64,000 bases of DNA, taken from contig DRHQ01000064.1 of assembly GCA_011049545.1 (NCBI GenBank), forward strand, positions 45,025-109,024, written 5' to 3'. Positions 1-9,385 of the stretch are shown one piece after another. The stretch comes from Candidatus Aminicenantota bacterium. GTDB taxonomy: Bacteria; Acidobacteriota; Aminicenantia; Aminicenantales; Aminicenantaceae. The notes below the pieces were generated by a model. It did no database searches. It was not told the DNA's origin and saw only the letters and a program-made list of their open reading frames with translations. Numbering within the stretch: position 1 is the first letter of the stretch; each line of letters starts with the position of its first letter. Made by a program: the position numbers and the translations under genes.

Positions 1-2599
1 GAACAGGGAGATCTGACTCCGGCTCATCTACGAGCTGGAGAAAAAGGCCGTTGTTCGGTCCTCCCTTATGAAGCTGCCCGGTGGAATGTAAAAACCGCGG
101 TCCATAGCCTAAAGTCGTTGCCAGTCGTGTACGGTTTAAAAGCGCATTTCTGACTTTCTGCAGGGCTGATGTTACCTCCTTCCGGGGATTAAGGTAGGCT
201 TGAAGGGCGATGTAGTCTCCTGGCTTTGCTTTAAGGAGCCACTTTTTAAGCGCATCAGCCAATCCCTCAGGCTCTTCAACGGAGAATGTTTCGACTTCTT
301 TATTTTTCTGTTTTTCAGCTTCATCTTCCTCCATCATTTTTTGAGTAAACTCTTTAGCCAGCTGAACATCAGGCTGATTAAAAGGATGTATCCCGATAAC
401 TGCTCCTGTAGCTGCGACTGCAATTTCCCAGCGGAAGATCTCCTGCCCCAAATCTGTTTTCTCTTCCAGAGTTATTCTTATGGTGGGGTGGCCAGCTGTC
501 TCAAGGTCCTTTAGCCGTTCTTCCAGTTCTCTGTCTTGATCTCCTTCAAGGTTCAGCCCGACAAAAATCCGGTCTTTATCGTAAGCATGAATGGTTGCTT
601 TAGGCTCATTCACGACAGGAACTAAGCCCTTCCCGTCTTTTCCTGTACTCTCTGCAACAAGCTGCTCTATCCAGTCAGGGAAACTGCTGAGCGAGGATGA
701 AGTCAGAAAGGTTAGTTTATCACGGGTTTCTGATAGCTCACCGAGGGCTGCACCCAGGATTAAGCCTGAGGCTTTATCTTCTGGCAAACAAAAGGCATTA
801 TTCTCTAAAGCAACCCAGGCTCTGTCGAGCAACTTATGAGTATCCAGACCGATAAGGGCTGCTGGAACTAGCCCAAAGACCGAGAGTGCAGAATACCGTC
901 CCCCAACATCAGGTGGAGCTTCAAATACCTGACGAAAACTCCTCTTCTGAGCCAGATTCATAAGAGGTGTACCAGGATCAGTGATAGCCACAAAATAGCG
1001 CCCTGGATGGTCATACACTTTACTCGCCTCATTCCAGAAATGACGAAAGAGGGAGAGAGTTTCAAGAGTAGTTCCGGATTTACTGGAGACGAGAAAAAGA
1101 GTTTTCTGGAGATCTATCTTATCCTGCATAGAACGGACAGCCTCAGGGTGAGTGCTGTCGAGAACGATGAGTCCAGGATAATCTTTTTTGTATCCAAATG
1201 TCTTCTGGAAAACCTCAGGAGCAAGGCTCGAGCCTCCCATACCCAGCAAGAGTATATGGATTATTCCTTCTTGCTTCACTTCCTGGACGAATTTATCAAT
1301 ATCCTCAAGCTTCTCATGCATGATTTCAGGGAGGATAAGCCAGCCTAACCGGTCCTTGATTTCAGGAACAGGCTCGGAAAACCAGAGAGTAGGATCCTTA
1401 GCCCAGAGCCTTCGAGTAAAATTCATCTTCTTCCAGGACTTTAGCCGCTCTCCAAGGCGAGATTGATCTCTTCCTAGTTCTAGAACTTGTCGAGCCCTCT
1501 TACCATGAATAATTTCATGGCGTTTCTCTTCCAGCGCATCCAATAATGAGTCAAAAGAATTTGAGAAGGCTGCAGCACCATCCTCCTGCAGTTTTTCAGT
1601 AATAGACTTGAGGTCCACTCCAAGCTCCGCTAAACGGGTGATGGATGCTTCAGCTTCCGATAACCTTGCCTCAATCGTGGGATTCACCTTCCCATGGTCA
1701 CGGAAGACGTTTAGAGTAGAAGGAGGCATGGTGTTGACTGTATTTGGCCCTATAAGCCCTTCAACATAAAGCACATCTGAATAGACAGGATTCTTTGTTC
1801 CCGTGCTTGCCCAGAGCGGGCGTTGAACTCTAGCTCCATTGCGCGTCAAACGTTCCCAGGTTTGACCACTGAATAGTTCCTTGAAACGTTTGTAAATCAT
1901 TTTGGCAGTGGCTATCGCAATCTTTCCTCTGAGTTCCAGGGCCTGGGGAGAGCTTGTGGCTTCCAGAGCTTTATCCACAGCTGTATCCACGCGGCTGACG
2001 AAGAATGATGCGACAGAAGCCACTTTGCTGGGGTTCAAACACTTCTTCACGCCTCTTAAATATGCCTGGGCAACAGCCTCATAATGGGCTAAAGAAAACA
2101 TAAGGGTTATGTTTACATTAATTCCATCTGCGATAAGTACTTCTACGGCAGGGATTCCTTCCGGTGTAGCGGGAACTTTAATCATTAGATTAGGTCTATT
2201 CACTTCCTTCCAGAAGCGGCGAGCTTCGGCAACGCTTCCTTCTGTGTCGTGGGCAAGACCGGGAGACAACTCTAAAGATATAAATCCGTCCGCCCCACCG
2301 GTTTCTTCATAAACACCTCTAAAAATATCGGCTGCCTTCTGGATATCTTCTATTGCCAGCTTTTCATAGAGATTTCGGGCATCTAAGTGAGGATTGTCTT
2401 TAAGAAGATTATTCAAGGTTTCATCATAATCAGAGCTCCCGGCGATGGCTTTTTGGAATATGGTGGGATTGCTGGTAACACCCCGTAATCCATCCTCATT
2501 TATTAAATGCTCAAGCTCCCCACCAGTGATTAAACTCCGGCGGATATAGTCAAGCCAAACAGACTGGCCGTATTGCTGTAAATCCGTTAATGGATTCAT
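1..2599 (-). CDS. tal-pgi: Bifunctional transaldolase / glucose-6-phosphate isomerase (partial, runs off left edge)
   Basis: The frame is open from an ATG at 2599 to the window edge, about 866 residues, so the stop and roughly the last 80 residues are missing. Residues 1 to about 370 are transaldolase: VTSNPTIF near residue 41 and the Schiff-base Lys141 in IKVPAT. Residues from about 400 on are phosphoglucose isomerase, with MGGSSLAPE, the phosphate loop SSKSGTT, GGRYSAL, and FLQLVDEPE at the edge. The fusion joins sedoheptulose-7-P/erythrose-4-P exchange with glucose-6-P/fructose-6-P interconversion in the cytoplasm. An AAGGAAGG ribosome site lies about 5 nt before the ATG. It is the last visible gene of a minus-strand group with a ROK kinase, rpe and rpiB. 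Such fusions are known in several phyla, so identity is firm. Confidence 0.93.
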   Translation of the reverse strand, partial: MNPLTDLQQYGQSVWLDYIRRSLITGGELEHLINEDGLRGVTSNPTIFQKAIAGSSDYDETLNNLLKDNPHLDARNLYEKLAIEDIQKAADIFRGVYEETGGADGFISLELSPGLAHDTEGSVAEARRFWKEVNRPNLMIKVPATPEGIPAVEVLIADGINVNITLMFSLAHYEAVAQAYLRGVKKCLNPSKVASVASFFVSRVDTAVDKALEATSSPQALELRGKIAIATAKMIYKRFKELFSGQTWERLTRNGARVQRPLWASTGTKNPVYSDVLYVEGLIGPNTVNTMPPSTLNVFRDHGKVNPTIEARLSEAEASITRLAELGVDLKSITEKLQEDGAAAFSNSFDSLLDALEEKRHEIIHGKRARQVLELGRDQSRLGERLKSWKKMNFTRRLWAKDPTLWFSEPVPEIKDRLGWLILPEIMHEKLEDIDKFVQEVKQEGIIHILLLGMGGSSLAPEVFQKTFGYKKDYPGLIVLDSTHPEAVRSMQDKIDLQKTLFLVSSKSGTTLETLSLFRHFWNEASKVYDHPGRYFVAITDPGTPLMNLAQKRSFRQVFEAPPDVGGRYSALSVFGLVPAALIGLDTHKLLDRAWVALENNAFCLPEDKASGLILGAALGELSETRDKLTFLTSSSLSSFPDWIEQLVAESTGKDGKGLVPVVNEPKATIHAYDKDRIFVGLNLEGDQDRELEERLKDLETAGHPTIRITLEEKTDLGQEIFRWEIAVAATGAVIGIHPFNQPDVQLAKEFTQKMMEEDEAEKQKNKEVETFSVEEPEGLADALKKWLLKAKPGDYIALQAYLNPRKEVTSALQKVRNALLNRTRLATTLGYGPRFLHSTGQLHKGGPNNGLFLQLVDEPESDLPV

Positions 2600-2711
2600 A
2601 TTTTCCTTCCTTAATTATTTCAAATGTTTATTATTGCTATTATTCCGCCATTCCTCTTTCGGAAGAACTCTTTTAAAGAAAATATCCTGAACTATAACTA
2701 ACCTGATTTAT

Positions 2712-3689
2712 TCATACAGTTCTTTTCAGGTGATCCTGAGCTAAAGCTGCTGCCCCCACAATCCCGGCTTCATTTCCCAGCGCAGCTCTAACAACCTTCA
2801 AGTTCTGGGCCGCTACTTTCAGTGCTTTTTTTTTAATAAAAGGTTCTGCAGTCTTTATCAGCTCTGGAAGGCCATCAATCACCCCTCCTCCAACAACAAG
2901 CAAACAGGGATTAAAAGCATTCACTATGCTTACTAGACCTGCTGAGAGAAACTGAGCTGTTTCCTTGACCAATTGAGAAGATAAAACGTCTCCATCATGA
3001 TAGGCCTGACTAACCAGGACTGCAGTTATTTTTTCTACTCCTCCAGCCAGGGAAATTAAAGCCTTCCCTGCTTCAGGGTTAGCCTGAACGGCTTCTTGGG
3101 CACGCTCGGCTATCGCCCAACCACCGGCATAAGCTTCTAAACAGCCCTTGTTTGGACAGCTGCAATTTCGTCCGTCAACGATAAGGGTTGTATGTCCAAT
3201 TTCTCCGGCAGTGTTGCTACATCCCTCGAGCATACGTCCGCCACTAACAACACCACCGCCAATTCCTGTGCCTACAAAAATAACGACAAAATCATCAACT
3301 CCTTTTCCTGCGCCAAAGTGCCATTCTCCCCAGGAAGCAGCGCGGACATCGTTAGTGACAACCACAGGAAGCTTTAGCTTTTCCTCAAGCATTGCCCGCA
3401 GCGGAACATTCTGCCATCCAAGGTTGGGAGAAGAGAGAACAACACCTGAAAGATCTATCTGAGCAGCAACTCCAATTCCAAGGGCCTGGGCATCCTCCTT
3501 TCCCTTGTCCAAACACTCTTCCACACAGGTTACTACATCATCTATTATTCTCAATGCTCCTTTTTCAGGATTGGTGGGGTAGCGATGGGAGGATATAATC
3601 TTTCCGTTCTTATCTACAAGAGCTGTTTCCACCTTGGTCCCTCCAAGGTCCACTCCTAATGCGAGAAGTTTTTCCGTTTCTTGTTTCAT
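2712..3689 (-). CDS. ROK-family sugar kinase, probably glucokinase
   Basis: The 325-residue protein is of normal ROK length. The ATP phosphate loop DLGGTK is at 14-19. The family signature around GEIGH is followed by the zinc-binding CSCPNKGCLE, where ROK kinases carry CxCxxxxC. A second glycine motif, VGTGIGGGVV, binds nucleotide. ROK kinases with this zinc loop phosphorylate glucose, fructose, mannose or N-acetyl sugars; glucokinase is the best guess because the product would feed the tal-pgi gene 112 nt downstream and the upstream glycosidase could release glucose. Substrate cannot be fixed from sequence. No strong ribosome site is seen before the ATG. Confidence 0.85.
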   Translation of the reverse strand: MKQETEKLLALGVDLGGTKVETALVDKNGKIISSHRYPTNPEKGALRIIDDVVTCVEECLDKGKEDAQALGIGVAAQIDLSGVVLSSPNLGWQNVPLRAMLEEKLKLPVVVTNDVRAASWGEWHFGAGKGVDDFVVIFVGTGIGGGVVSGGRMLEGCSNTAGEIGHTTLIVDGRNCSCPNKGCLEAYAGGWAIAERAQEAVQANPEAGKALISLAGGVEKITAVLVSQAYHDGDVLSSQLVKETAQFLSAGLVSIVNAFNPCLLVVGGGVIDGLPELIKTAEPFIKKKALKVAAQNLKVVRAALGNEAGIVGAAALAQDHLKRTV

Positions 3690-3768
3690 CTTCCACTAAA
3701 AGCCCTAAATAAGATAAAAATCCTTTTAATTTCCTTAAAAGTTGACGCAAAATCTCTTTATTAAAAAC

Positions 3769-4404
3769 TCAATCAGTTTTTATTTTCTGCTCTAAAATTC
3801 TAATTCTTTCTTTTACATCATCTGAATTGATGATATAGGATCCAGAAACAAACATATTGGCTCCAGCCTCGCAGACCTCCTCGATTGTATCTGGTTTAAT
3901 TCCACCATCAACTTCTATATCCAGATCAGGCCGTAATTTTCTCAGCCTTCTTATCTTATCCGACATCTCAGGTAAAAATTTACTGCCGTAAAAACCTGGA
4001 TTGACGGTCATAATAAGAACCTGATCAATGCTATCTAAATAATTCAGGATAAGGTCAGCATCTGTTTCGGGATTCAAGGCAAAGGCGATTTTCTTCCCCT
4101 TTGCCTTCACAGATTCTATTATCCTCTCTGGATTTTTTACTGATTCGAAATGAGCAATCACGGCATCAACTCTTTCCCAATTTTCATCAACCCAACTCTC
4201 TGGATCATCAATCATCAGATGAACTTCGTACAGGTATTTTTTCTCAGGCAGTCTAAAATCAAAATCAAGGGAATTATTGGGGACAAATTTACCGTCCATT
4301 ATGTCAAGCTGAAGCAACCGGGCAGAATCCTTGATTCTGAAAAAAATATCGTCCAACTCTTTTTGTGTCTTGGCTATAACAGCAGGAATAATGATTTTTT
4401 TCAT
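3769..4404 (-). CDS. Ribulose-phosphate 3-epimerase family protein, divergent active site
   Basis: The 211-residue TIM barrel carries the family landmarks LDIMDGKFVPN (33-43), VHLMIDDPE (61-69), MTVNPGFYGS and EVDGGIKPDT. Metal ligands equivalent to Asp34, His62 and the late Asp are present. The first histidine ligand of classical epimerases (HxDxMDG) is Gln32 here, MDGH is MDGK, and the usual N-terminal SILSAD serines are alanines (IIPAVIAK). Sequences of this type occur in candidate-phylum genomes. Interconversion of ribulose-5-P and xylulose-5-P is plausible given rpiB just upstream, but another 3-epimerase substrate is possible. The start overlaps the rpiB stop by 4 nt, so the two are translationally coupled. 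An AT-rich hairpin (AAAAACT/AGTTTTT) covers its stop codon. Confidence 0.75.
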   Translation of the reverse strand: MKKIIIPAVIAKTQKELDDIFFRIKDSARLLQLDIMDGKFVPNNSLDFDFRLPEKKYLYEVHLMIDDPESWVDENWERVDAVIAHFESVKNPERIIESVKAKGKKIAFALNPETDADLILNYLDSIDQVLIMTVNPGFYGSKFLPEMSDKIRRLRKLRPDLDIEVDGGIKPDTIEEVCEAGANMFVSGSYIINSDDVKERIRILEQKIKTD

Positions 4405-4847
4405 CTTTTCATCTCATAATCTCTGATTTTTTTTATTCGCCATTTATGTCTTTTCTCTCCGCTAAACGGTGTATCCAGCCAGACATTTATAATTTTTTTT
4501 ATCTTTTCCAACGGGAAGAATCGACCTCTTAACCCAAGGACATTTGTATCATTATCTATCCTTGACATTTTCGCCGAATAGGCATCATAAGCAGCAACAG
4601 CCCTTATTCCTTTTACCTTATTGGCAGCAATCGTCATTCCGGTTCCTGTTCCACATACCAGGATTCCCCTTGTATTATTATTTTTAGCGACCTTTTCTGC
4701 AACTTTAAGAGCATAATCGGGATAATCAACTGATTTGAAAGAGTTGGTCCCCAAATCTTCGTATTCTATCTTCTTTCTTGCTAAGTATTTTTTTATTTTT
4801 TCTTTCAACCTCAACCCTGCATGATCTGAAGCAAGTATGACTCTCAT
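4401..4847 (-). CDS. rpiB: Ribose-5-phosphate isomerase B (RpiB/LacAB family)
   Basis: The 148-residue protein begins with VILASDHAG, where Asp8 and His9 bind substrate, and has the catalytic cysteine loop CGTGTGM at Cys65 followed by AANK. Length is normal. RpiB interconverts ribose-5-P and ribulose-5-P in the non-oxidative pentose phosphate pathway, or related allose/galactose phosphates in relatives. GAGGATG lies about 6 nt before the ATG. It overlaps the downstream epimerase gene by 4 nt, and both lie with tal-pgi and a hexokinase-type gene, so a pentose phosphate role is the simplest reading. Confidence 0.9.
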   Translation of the reverse strand: MRVILASDHAGLRLKEKIKKYLARKKIEYEDLGTNSFKSVDYPDYALKVAEKVAKNNNTRGILVCGTGTGMTIAANKVKGIRAVAAYDAYSAKMSRIDNDTNVLGLRGRFFPLEKIKKIINVWLDTPFSGEKRHKWRIKKIRDYEMKR

Positions 4848-4960
4848 TCAATCATCCTCTTTTTCTTTTCATGAAATTAATCCTCTGGGATTAGATACCA
4901 GCGTTTGACATTTCCTTTATTCCCAATATAAAAAAATGAAAACGTTTCTTTTCCTTTTTA

Positions 4961-6277
4961 TCAATCTTCTCTGTGTGATATCAGGTCAACAAGTAAAGCC
5001 GCAGTCCAAGAAAAATTATCCGCTCCGAGTCCTTCTCCTGTTAAAGGATTATAATACTCGTAAAATCCGTGCTCTGTGATTAGATCTATTATGGATTTTT
5101 TCAAATTTTTGGCGTCTTCAAAAAGACCATAATTCTTCATTCCTTCGTATAGCATCCAGTTAATATTAATCCAGACAGGACCCCTCCAGTAATTGATAGG
5201 ATTAAACTGTATATCATCGACTGAAATGGAAGTGATAACAGGGTGCTCATGAGCACATTCTTCCTTACACATATGAGAGTGTTTCATCCAGGCAGCCAGC
5301 GCTTTTGCCTGTTTTGAGCTTAAAAGGTCCGTACAGAGTGATGTCAATGAAGCTACGGTTCTCTTCTCGATTCTTTTTCTTCCAATGAGGTCATAATCGT
5401 ACAGGAGAGGGTTTTCCGATGCATCAGGACAAAAATACTCAAAATAGTTTATTTTAGTTCTTTTTACCCAGGAATCTATTTCTTCGCTGTCCTGTCCAAG
5501 GATACCTGCAATCTTAATCATGGCTTGATTGGCTGCGTACAAGATGGAGTTGAAAGTGATGTCTTTTATTTTAAAAGGGATTACTTTGTATATTTTTTCT
5601 TCATCATAATTATTTTTTTTCATAACCTCAATAAGATAAAGATACCTGTCATAATCTTCATCAGTAGGCCTCTGGTCAGAACTTACATTCTCTGTATCTA
5701 CTCTTTTATATTGGGGCAGATCTTCGACTTTAATTCGGGCTAAAGGCTCATCCCATCTTAGTGAATTATCCAGTCCTGATTCCCAAGGGTGAAAAATTGT
5801 GGCCATTCCGGAATTTTCCGGATCTCTTTTCGTCAATAAATAACGGTGGAAAAGCAAAATCTTGGGAAATATTTTCTTTAAGAAGCTAATTGCCTCTTCA
5901 TTGTCACTGGAATTTTTATAGACATGCAAAGCTGCCAGGGCATGGACGGGAGGCTGAGTAATGCCTGATGTTTTTATTTCAGGAGAGTGCTCTGAAAGCT
6001 CGGTCTGCCAGTATTCAGCAGACGGGAAATATCCTTTTCCTCCCCTGAATATGATATGAGGAAGCATGCCATTTGCCCACTGGCCTTCAAACATAGAAAG
6101 TATCTCTTTTTGCGCTCTATCCTGATCATAATGAGAGTAACCGATAGAAATAAAACCAGAATCCCAGCTCCACTGATGAGGATAAAGTTTAGGGGATGGA
6201 ATAGTATATTCCTCTCTCCAATTTTTTTCTAAAATACTCTTGGCTTCGAATAAAAGTTTAAATTCCTCAGTTTTCAT
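4961..6277 (-). CDS. GH63/MGH1-like glycoside hydrolase (glucosylglycerate or mannosylglycerate hydrolase-like)
   Basis: The protein has 438 residues from the ATG at 6277, which has GAAGGAAC 8 nt upstream; a TTG five codons earlier overlaps that ribosome site and is less likely. It is an (alpha/alpha)6-barrel glycosidase: LYPHQWSWDSGF near 32, the acid segment GLDNSLRWDEP around Asp170, YWRGPVWININW, and GEGLGADNFSW with a glutamate near 415. Asp and Glu at these places match the catalytic pair of mannosylglycerate hydrolase. There is no signal peptide, so it should be cytoplasmic. These enzymes recycle the solutes glucosyl- or mannosylglycerate to sugar plus glycerate. That suits the sugar kinase and isomerases downstream. 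Exact substrate is inferred. Confidence 0.75.
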   Translation of the reverse strand: MKTEEFKLLFEAKSILEKNWREEYTIPSPKLYPHQWSWDSGFISIGYSHYDQDRAQKEILSMFEGQWANGMLPHIIFRGGKGYFPSAEYWQTELSEHSPEIKTSGITQPPVHALAALHVYKNSSDNEEAISFLKKIFPKILLFHRYLLTKRDPENSGMATIFHPWESGLDNSLRWDEPLARIKVEDLPQYKRVDTENVSSDQRPTDEDYDRYLYLIEVMKKNNYDEEKIYKVIPFKIKDITFNSILYAANQAMIKIAGILGQDSEEIDSWVKRTKINYFEYFCPDASENPLLYDYDLIGRKRIEKRTVASLTSLCTDLLSSKQAKALAAWMKHSHMCKEECAHEHPVITSISVDDIQFNPINYWRGPVWININWMLYEGMKNYGLFEDAKNLKKSIIDLITEHGFYEYYNPLTGEGLGADNFSWTAALLVDLISHRED

Positions 6278-6391
6278 CTTTTGTTCCTTCAAGCAAATAA
6301 AATATTATAGCCTTCGCTTTAGTTAAAAACTTCTGCGAGATTCCCCAAAAAATATATAATACCTATATATAAACTAAAATAAAATCCCTGT

Positions 6392-7165
6392 CTATTCAAA
6401 TCTGTATATAAAGCCCTCAAATTTGGGCACGCTGTATTTTTTTATAAGATCTCTTAAAACATTTGTAAAAGCCACCTTGCTTTTTTTCAAATTTTCTCTA
6501 AGCTCTTCAACTGGAGTCGGTTCTTTTTTTACTCCATTTGCATAATCCACTCCAAACCCGAGCAGCGCATAGGGAATTTCAAGCTCTCCGGCTAGAACAA
6601 TCTCGGGTCCTGCTGTCTGGCTGACAAAAGAGGCATAATTTCGAAGCATTTTAATCTCGGATTTTGTATTGAATCTTGGTCCGTTAGCATGAGCATAAAC
6701 AACGTTGGTAAGAGGATCTCCGGCCGCAGCGATTATCTGTTGTCGCAATTCTTCGGAAAAAGGCATGTCAAAAATGTAATGGCCTCTTGATTTATCTCCT
6801 CTCTTTTCGTATATCGTACAGGCCTCTCCATCGGGAAACCGATTATCCGGAAAATACAGATCGTCGAAAACAGCCAGCTTGGCAAGAGGAATGCTGGGAT
6901 CTAATACTCCGCATACAGTTGTGGCGACTATTGCTTTCGTTCTCAATTCTTTTAAGGCTGTCAGGTTTGCCCGATAATTGATCATGTTAGGCAAGATACT
7001 GTGACCTTTACCGTGCCTGGCAATAAAGACTACTTTTTTTCCCTCTACGGCTCCTTTCCTGATCGATGCGTCTCCATATCTTGTTTCTATTCTTAAATCT
7101 TCTTCCTCCTCCAAACCAGGGAAATCATAAAATCCAGTCCCTGATATGATGGCCAGATCAATCAT
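6392..7165 (-). CDS. mtnP: S-methyl-5'-thioadenosine / purine nucleoside phosphorylase (MTAP family)
   Basis: The 257-residue protein shows the MTAP-type phosphorylase pattern: IISGTGF for phosphate binding at the N-terminus, FIARHGKGHSILPNMINYR, a purine-binding region after TTVCGVL, and the late segment PYALLGFGVDYANG. These trimeric enzymes split thioadenosine or purine nucleosides with phosphate. Closely related proteins prefer methylthioinosine, guanosine or inosine, so the exact base is open. GGAGG stands about 8 nt before the ATG. It is the first gene of the minus-strand run that ends with tal-pgi. Pentose-1-phosphate released here could enter the pentose pathway encoded downstream. 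Confidence 0.82.
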   Translation of the reverse strand: MIDLAIISGTGFYDFPGLEEEEDLRIETRYGDASIRKGAVEGKKVVFIARHGKGHSILPNMINYRANLTALKELRTKAIVATTVCGVLDPSIPLAKLAVFDDLYFPDNRFPDGEACTIYEKRGDKSRGHYIFDMPFSEELRQQIIAAAGDPLTNVVYAHANGPRFNTKSEIKMLRNYASFVSQTAGPEIVLAGELEIPYALLGFGVDYANGVKKEPTPVEELRENLKKSKVAFTNVLRDLIKKYSVPKFEGFIYRFE

Positions 7166-7678
7166 TCATATCCTCCATACCTTGGTAATAATCTTTACGT
7201 TAGCAGACTTCCTTATTTGGTCCGCAATCTTTACTTTCGTAGTCATTTTTACTAGAGTACAATCTTCACATTATCAGGTTTTCTTAGTTCAGTAAAAATC
7301 CTCCCCTAACTTGCAATCCTCGAATAATCAGGAATACTCCCTTATCCTGATAAGTTCTGATTTTTATTTTTTGTCCCTCAGCAACTAAGGCTATTCTACG
7401 TATAACAGAGGAAAAAATATAAGTCAAACTGCTAAGGTAAAACTGAAAATATTTCATTTTCCGTGATATTGAAGTAGCCATTCATAACTTAAGAGTATTT
7501 GGGGATGGATGAAGCGACCTTGAAAGATTCAACCTTCAAATTCCATTCTTCGAGCAAAAAAAGGGCATATTGCACTTGCTCAATAATTCGATAACACTTT
7601 ACACAAAGGGTAAGGAGGAAGAAAGAGCTCCCTTAATCAGGGTTCTCTTCATCCCCTCTTAAAAACTTTATTCTAAAG
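7166..7678. other. Non-coding gap, no gene recognised
   Basis: This 513-base AT-rich stretch separates the nucleoside phosphorylase start from the stop of the membrane acyltransferase. A 65-codon minus-strand ORF at 7284-7481 has no ribosome site, family motif or partner. A second open stretch at 7500-7640 lacks a start. I see no tRNA, repeat or clear promoter. Confidence 0.4.
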
Positions 7679-8782
7679 TTAAATCTTAATTATTATTTTT
7701 TTCCTGTACAAAGGAAGCATTATTCCTACCCAGAGAATAATGAGAAACAGAGGAAAGAGCAAAGAACCGTTTAAATACCCTGCCCAGGGAGCCAGAAGGT
7801 AGTTGTAGATGTATGTTTTTAAAGGTAAAACTTCGCCCGATGCTGATACTTTAATCACACCGATCAGCTTGACCATCAAAGAGGAACCCACATAGACTGC
7901 GATCGCATTTGTGCCCAGAACAATAAAGGGAATAGCCCACTTTTTAACCTTCATTCCTTCGATCATTCCATAGCAGAACCCCAAGAAAAGCAATGCAACT
8001 CCGGCTGTAAAAAGCACATAAGTGCTCGTCCAGAGCTGCTTGTTGATGGGAAAAAGCGGATGAAGCAGAAGCCCGCTCAGGGTGAAGAATAGACCTCCGA
8101 TTAAAATGCCGATGGTTTTATAAAGAATAATTTTGGAAGACCGCAGCCAATCACCAGTCAGAGTTCCCAGCAAAGTCGTGGCAATCGCAGGTAAAGTGCT
8201 CAGAATCCCTTCGGGATCAAAACCAGGTTTGTAGAGATGGCCAGCAAGAAGGTGGCTATCGATATAGGCACAGAGATTTCCTTCGTAAGCCAGAATTCCG
8301 GGTCCATAGCCTGGAACCGGAACCAATTTCATCACTAACCAGTAAATAGCTAAAAAAGAGAAAGAAGCCATGCACCGGCCTTTGGTGCCTGTCTTGAGGA
8401 AGAGGAGAGAAGAAAAAAGATAACAGAGAGCAATGCGCTGCAGAACACCTGGAATTCTAATATTTACAAAATTAAAGTGGGGAAAGAGAGCGAGAAAAAT
8501 TCCAAGACCAAAAAGGATAACGGTTCTCTTCATGGTTTTCAAATACAATTCATTCTTCTTGATGCCTAGCTCCATTCTTTTAGATAAGGAAAGAGATATG
8601 GAGACACCGACAATAAACAAGAAAAAGGGAAAGATAAGATCTGTAGGTGTCCAACCGTGCCACTCAGCATGCCTCAGAGGAGCATAGACATGTTTCCAGC
8701 TTCCTGGATTGTTCACCAGGATCATTCCCGCAATTGTAAGGCCGCGGAAAGCATCTAAAGACGAGAGACGTCTGCTTGTCAA
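7679..8782 (-). CDS. Membrane acyltransferase of the heparan-alpha-glucosaminide N-acetyltransferase family (DUF5009/NagX-like)
   Basis: The 367-residue protein has about ten hydrophobic segments. It begins RRLSSLDAFRGLTIAGMI, then HAEWHGWTPTDLIFPFFLF, the classic opening of bacterial HGSNAT homologues. The histidine just before the tryptophan lies where the catalytic histidine of the human enzyme falls. The start is a TTG preceded by AGAGGAGA; the next ATG is inside the conserved first helix. Human HGSNAT acetylates glucosamine across the lysosomal membrane; the bacterial proteins are assumed to acylate sugars at the inner membrane, but their substrates are mostly unknown. No operon partner clarifies the job. 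Confidence 0.82.
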   Translation of the reverse strand: MTSRRLSSLDAFRGLTIAGMILVNNPGSWKHVYAPLRHAEWHGWTPTDLIFPFFLFIVGVSISLSLSKRMELGIKKNELYLKTMKRTVILFGLGIFLALFPHFNFVNIRIPGVLQRIALCYLFSSLLFLKTGTKGRCMASFSFLAIYWLVMKLVPVPGYGPGILAYEGNLCAYIDSHLLAGHLYKPGFDPEGILSTLPAIATTLLGTLTGDWLRSSKIILYKTIGILIGGLFFTLSGLLLHPLFPINKQLWTSTYVLFTAGVALLFLGFCYGMIEGMKVKKWAIPFIVLGTNAIAVYVGSSLMVKLIGVIKVSASGEVLPLKTYIYNYLLAPWAGYLNGSLLFPLFLIILWVGIMLPLYRKKIIIKI

Positions 8783-8902
8783 AATTCTCCTCTTGATATC
8801 AGCTATATTAAGATCACAGTCAAAATAAGCTGCTTCATTTTACATCTCCACATTTTAATTTATCGCTTTCTATATAATAATACTAATTATGAGGCTATTT
8901 AC

Positions 8903-9274
8903 TTAGTGTTTTTTTCTCCAATCTCTCATATTTGTCAAAACAGATGCGAACAAAGCCAGCGTTAGAAACAAAACGGCAAAAATATCCACTAGTTTCTCAT
9001 TCACGTCCAAACCGGTCAGAGAATCAACGAGGAATTTTGTGTAAGAAGAAGGCATATCATAATGGCCCAGTTTCGCCCTTACTTGCCAATGCCATTCTGT
9101 GCTGGGACAGAAACCAAAACCATACCATATGCCTAAAATAGTCCAGGAAAGGACTGTTAATAATACAACAACCAGGTTTGCTACTCTGGTTTTTCTCCAA
9201 ATCCACCCAAAAAGGTTGAAAACGATCAAGGCAGAATGAAATACAAAAAAGAATTTATCCAAAAAAGTGTACAT
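8903..9274 (-). CDS. Small membrane protein, DUF2784 family
   Basis: The 123-residue protein has four hydrophobic helices, and the middle segment GFGFCPSTEWHWQVRAKLG matches the DUF2784 hallmark (GFCPLTxWxW...LG). Length and layout fit that family. The function of DUF2784 is not known; members are inner-membrane proteins found singly in many bacteria. It is transcribed towards the acyltransferase gene, 120 nt downstream, but there is no evidence of shared function. Confidence 0.75.
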   Translation of the reverse strand: MYTFLDKFFFVFHSALIVFNLFGWIWRKTRVANLVVVLLTVLSWTILGIWYGFGFCPSTEWHWQVRAKLGHYDMPSSYTKFLVDSLTGLDVNEKLVDIFAVLFLTLALFASVLTNMRDWRKKH

Positions 9275-9385
9275 ATATTATTTCCAAACGATCTTATTAT
9301 GGTCAGGATTTAAGCGTAGTTTTAATTATAATCAAGCTTCAGAGCGGAATCTAACTGCCATATTCGCTTTCTCCAGTCTTTAAAG

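Noticed and set aside
1..2400. Plus-strand ORFs over the left 2.4 kb
   Set aside because: All are shadows of the continuous minus-strand tal-pgi frame, which carries the conserved motifs of both enzymes.
7284..7481. 65-codon minus-strand ORF
   Set aside because: No ribosome site, no motif, biased AT-rich composition and no partner gene; most likely chance.
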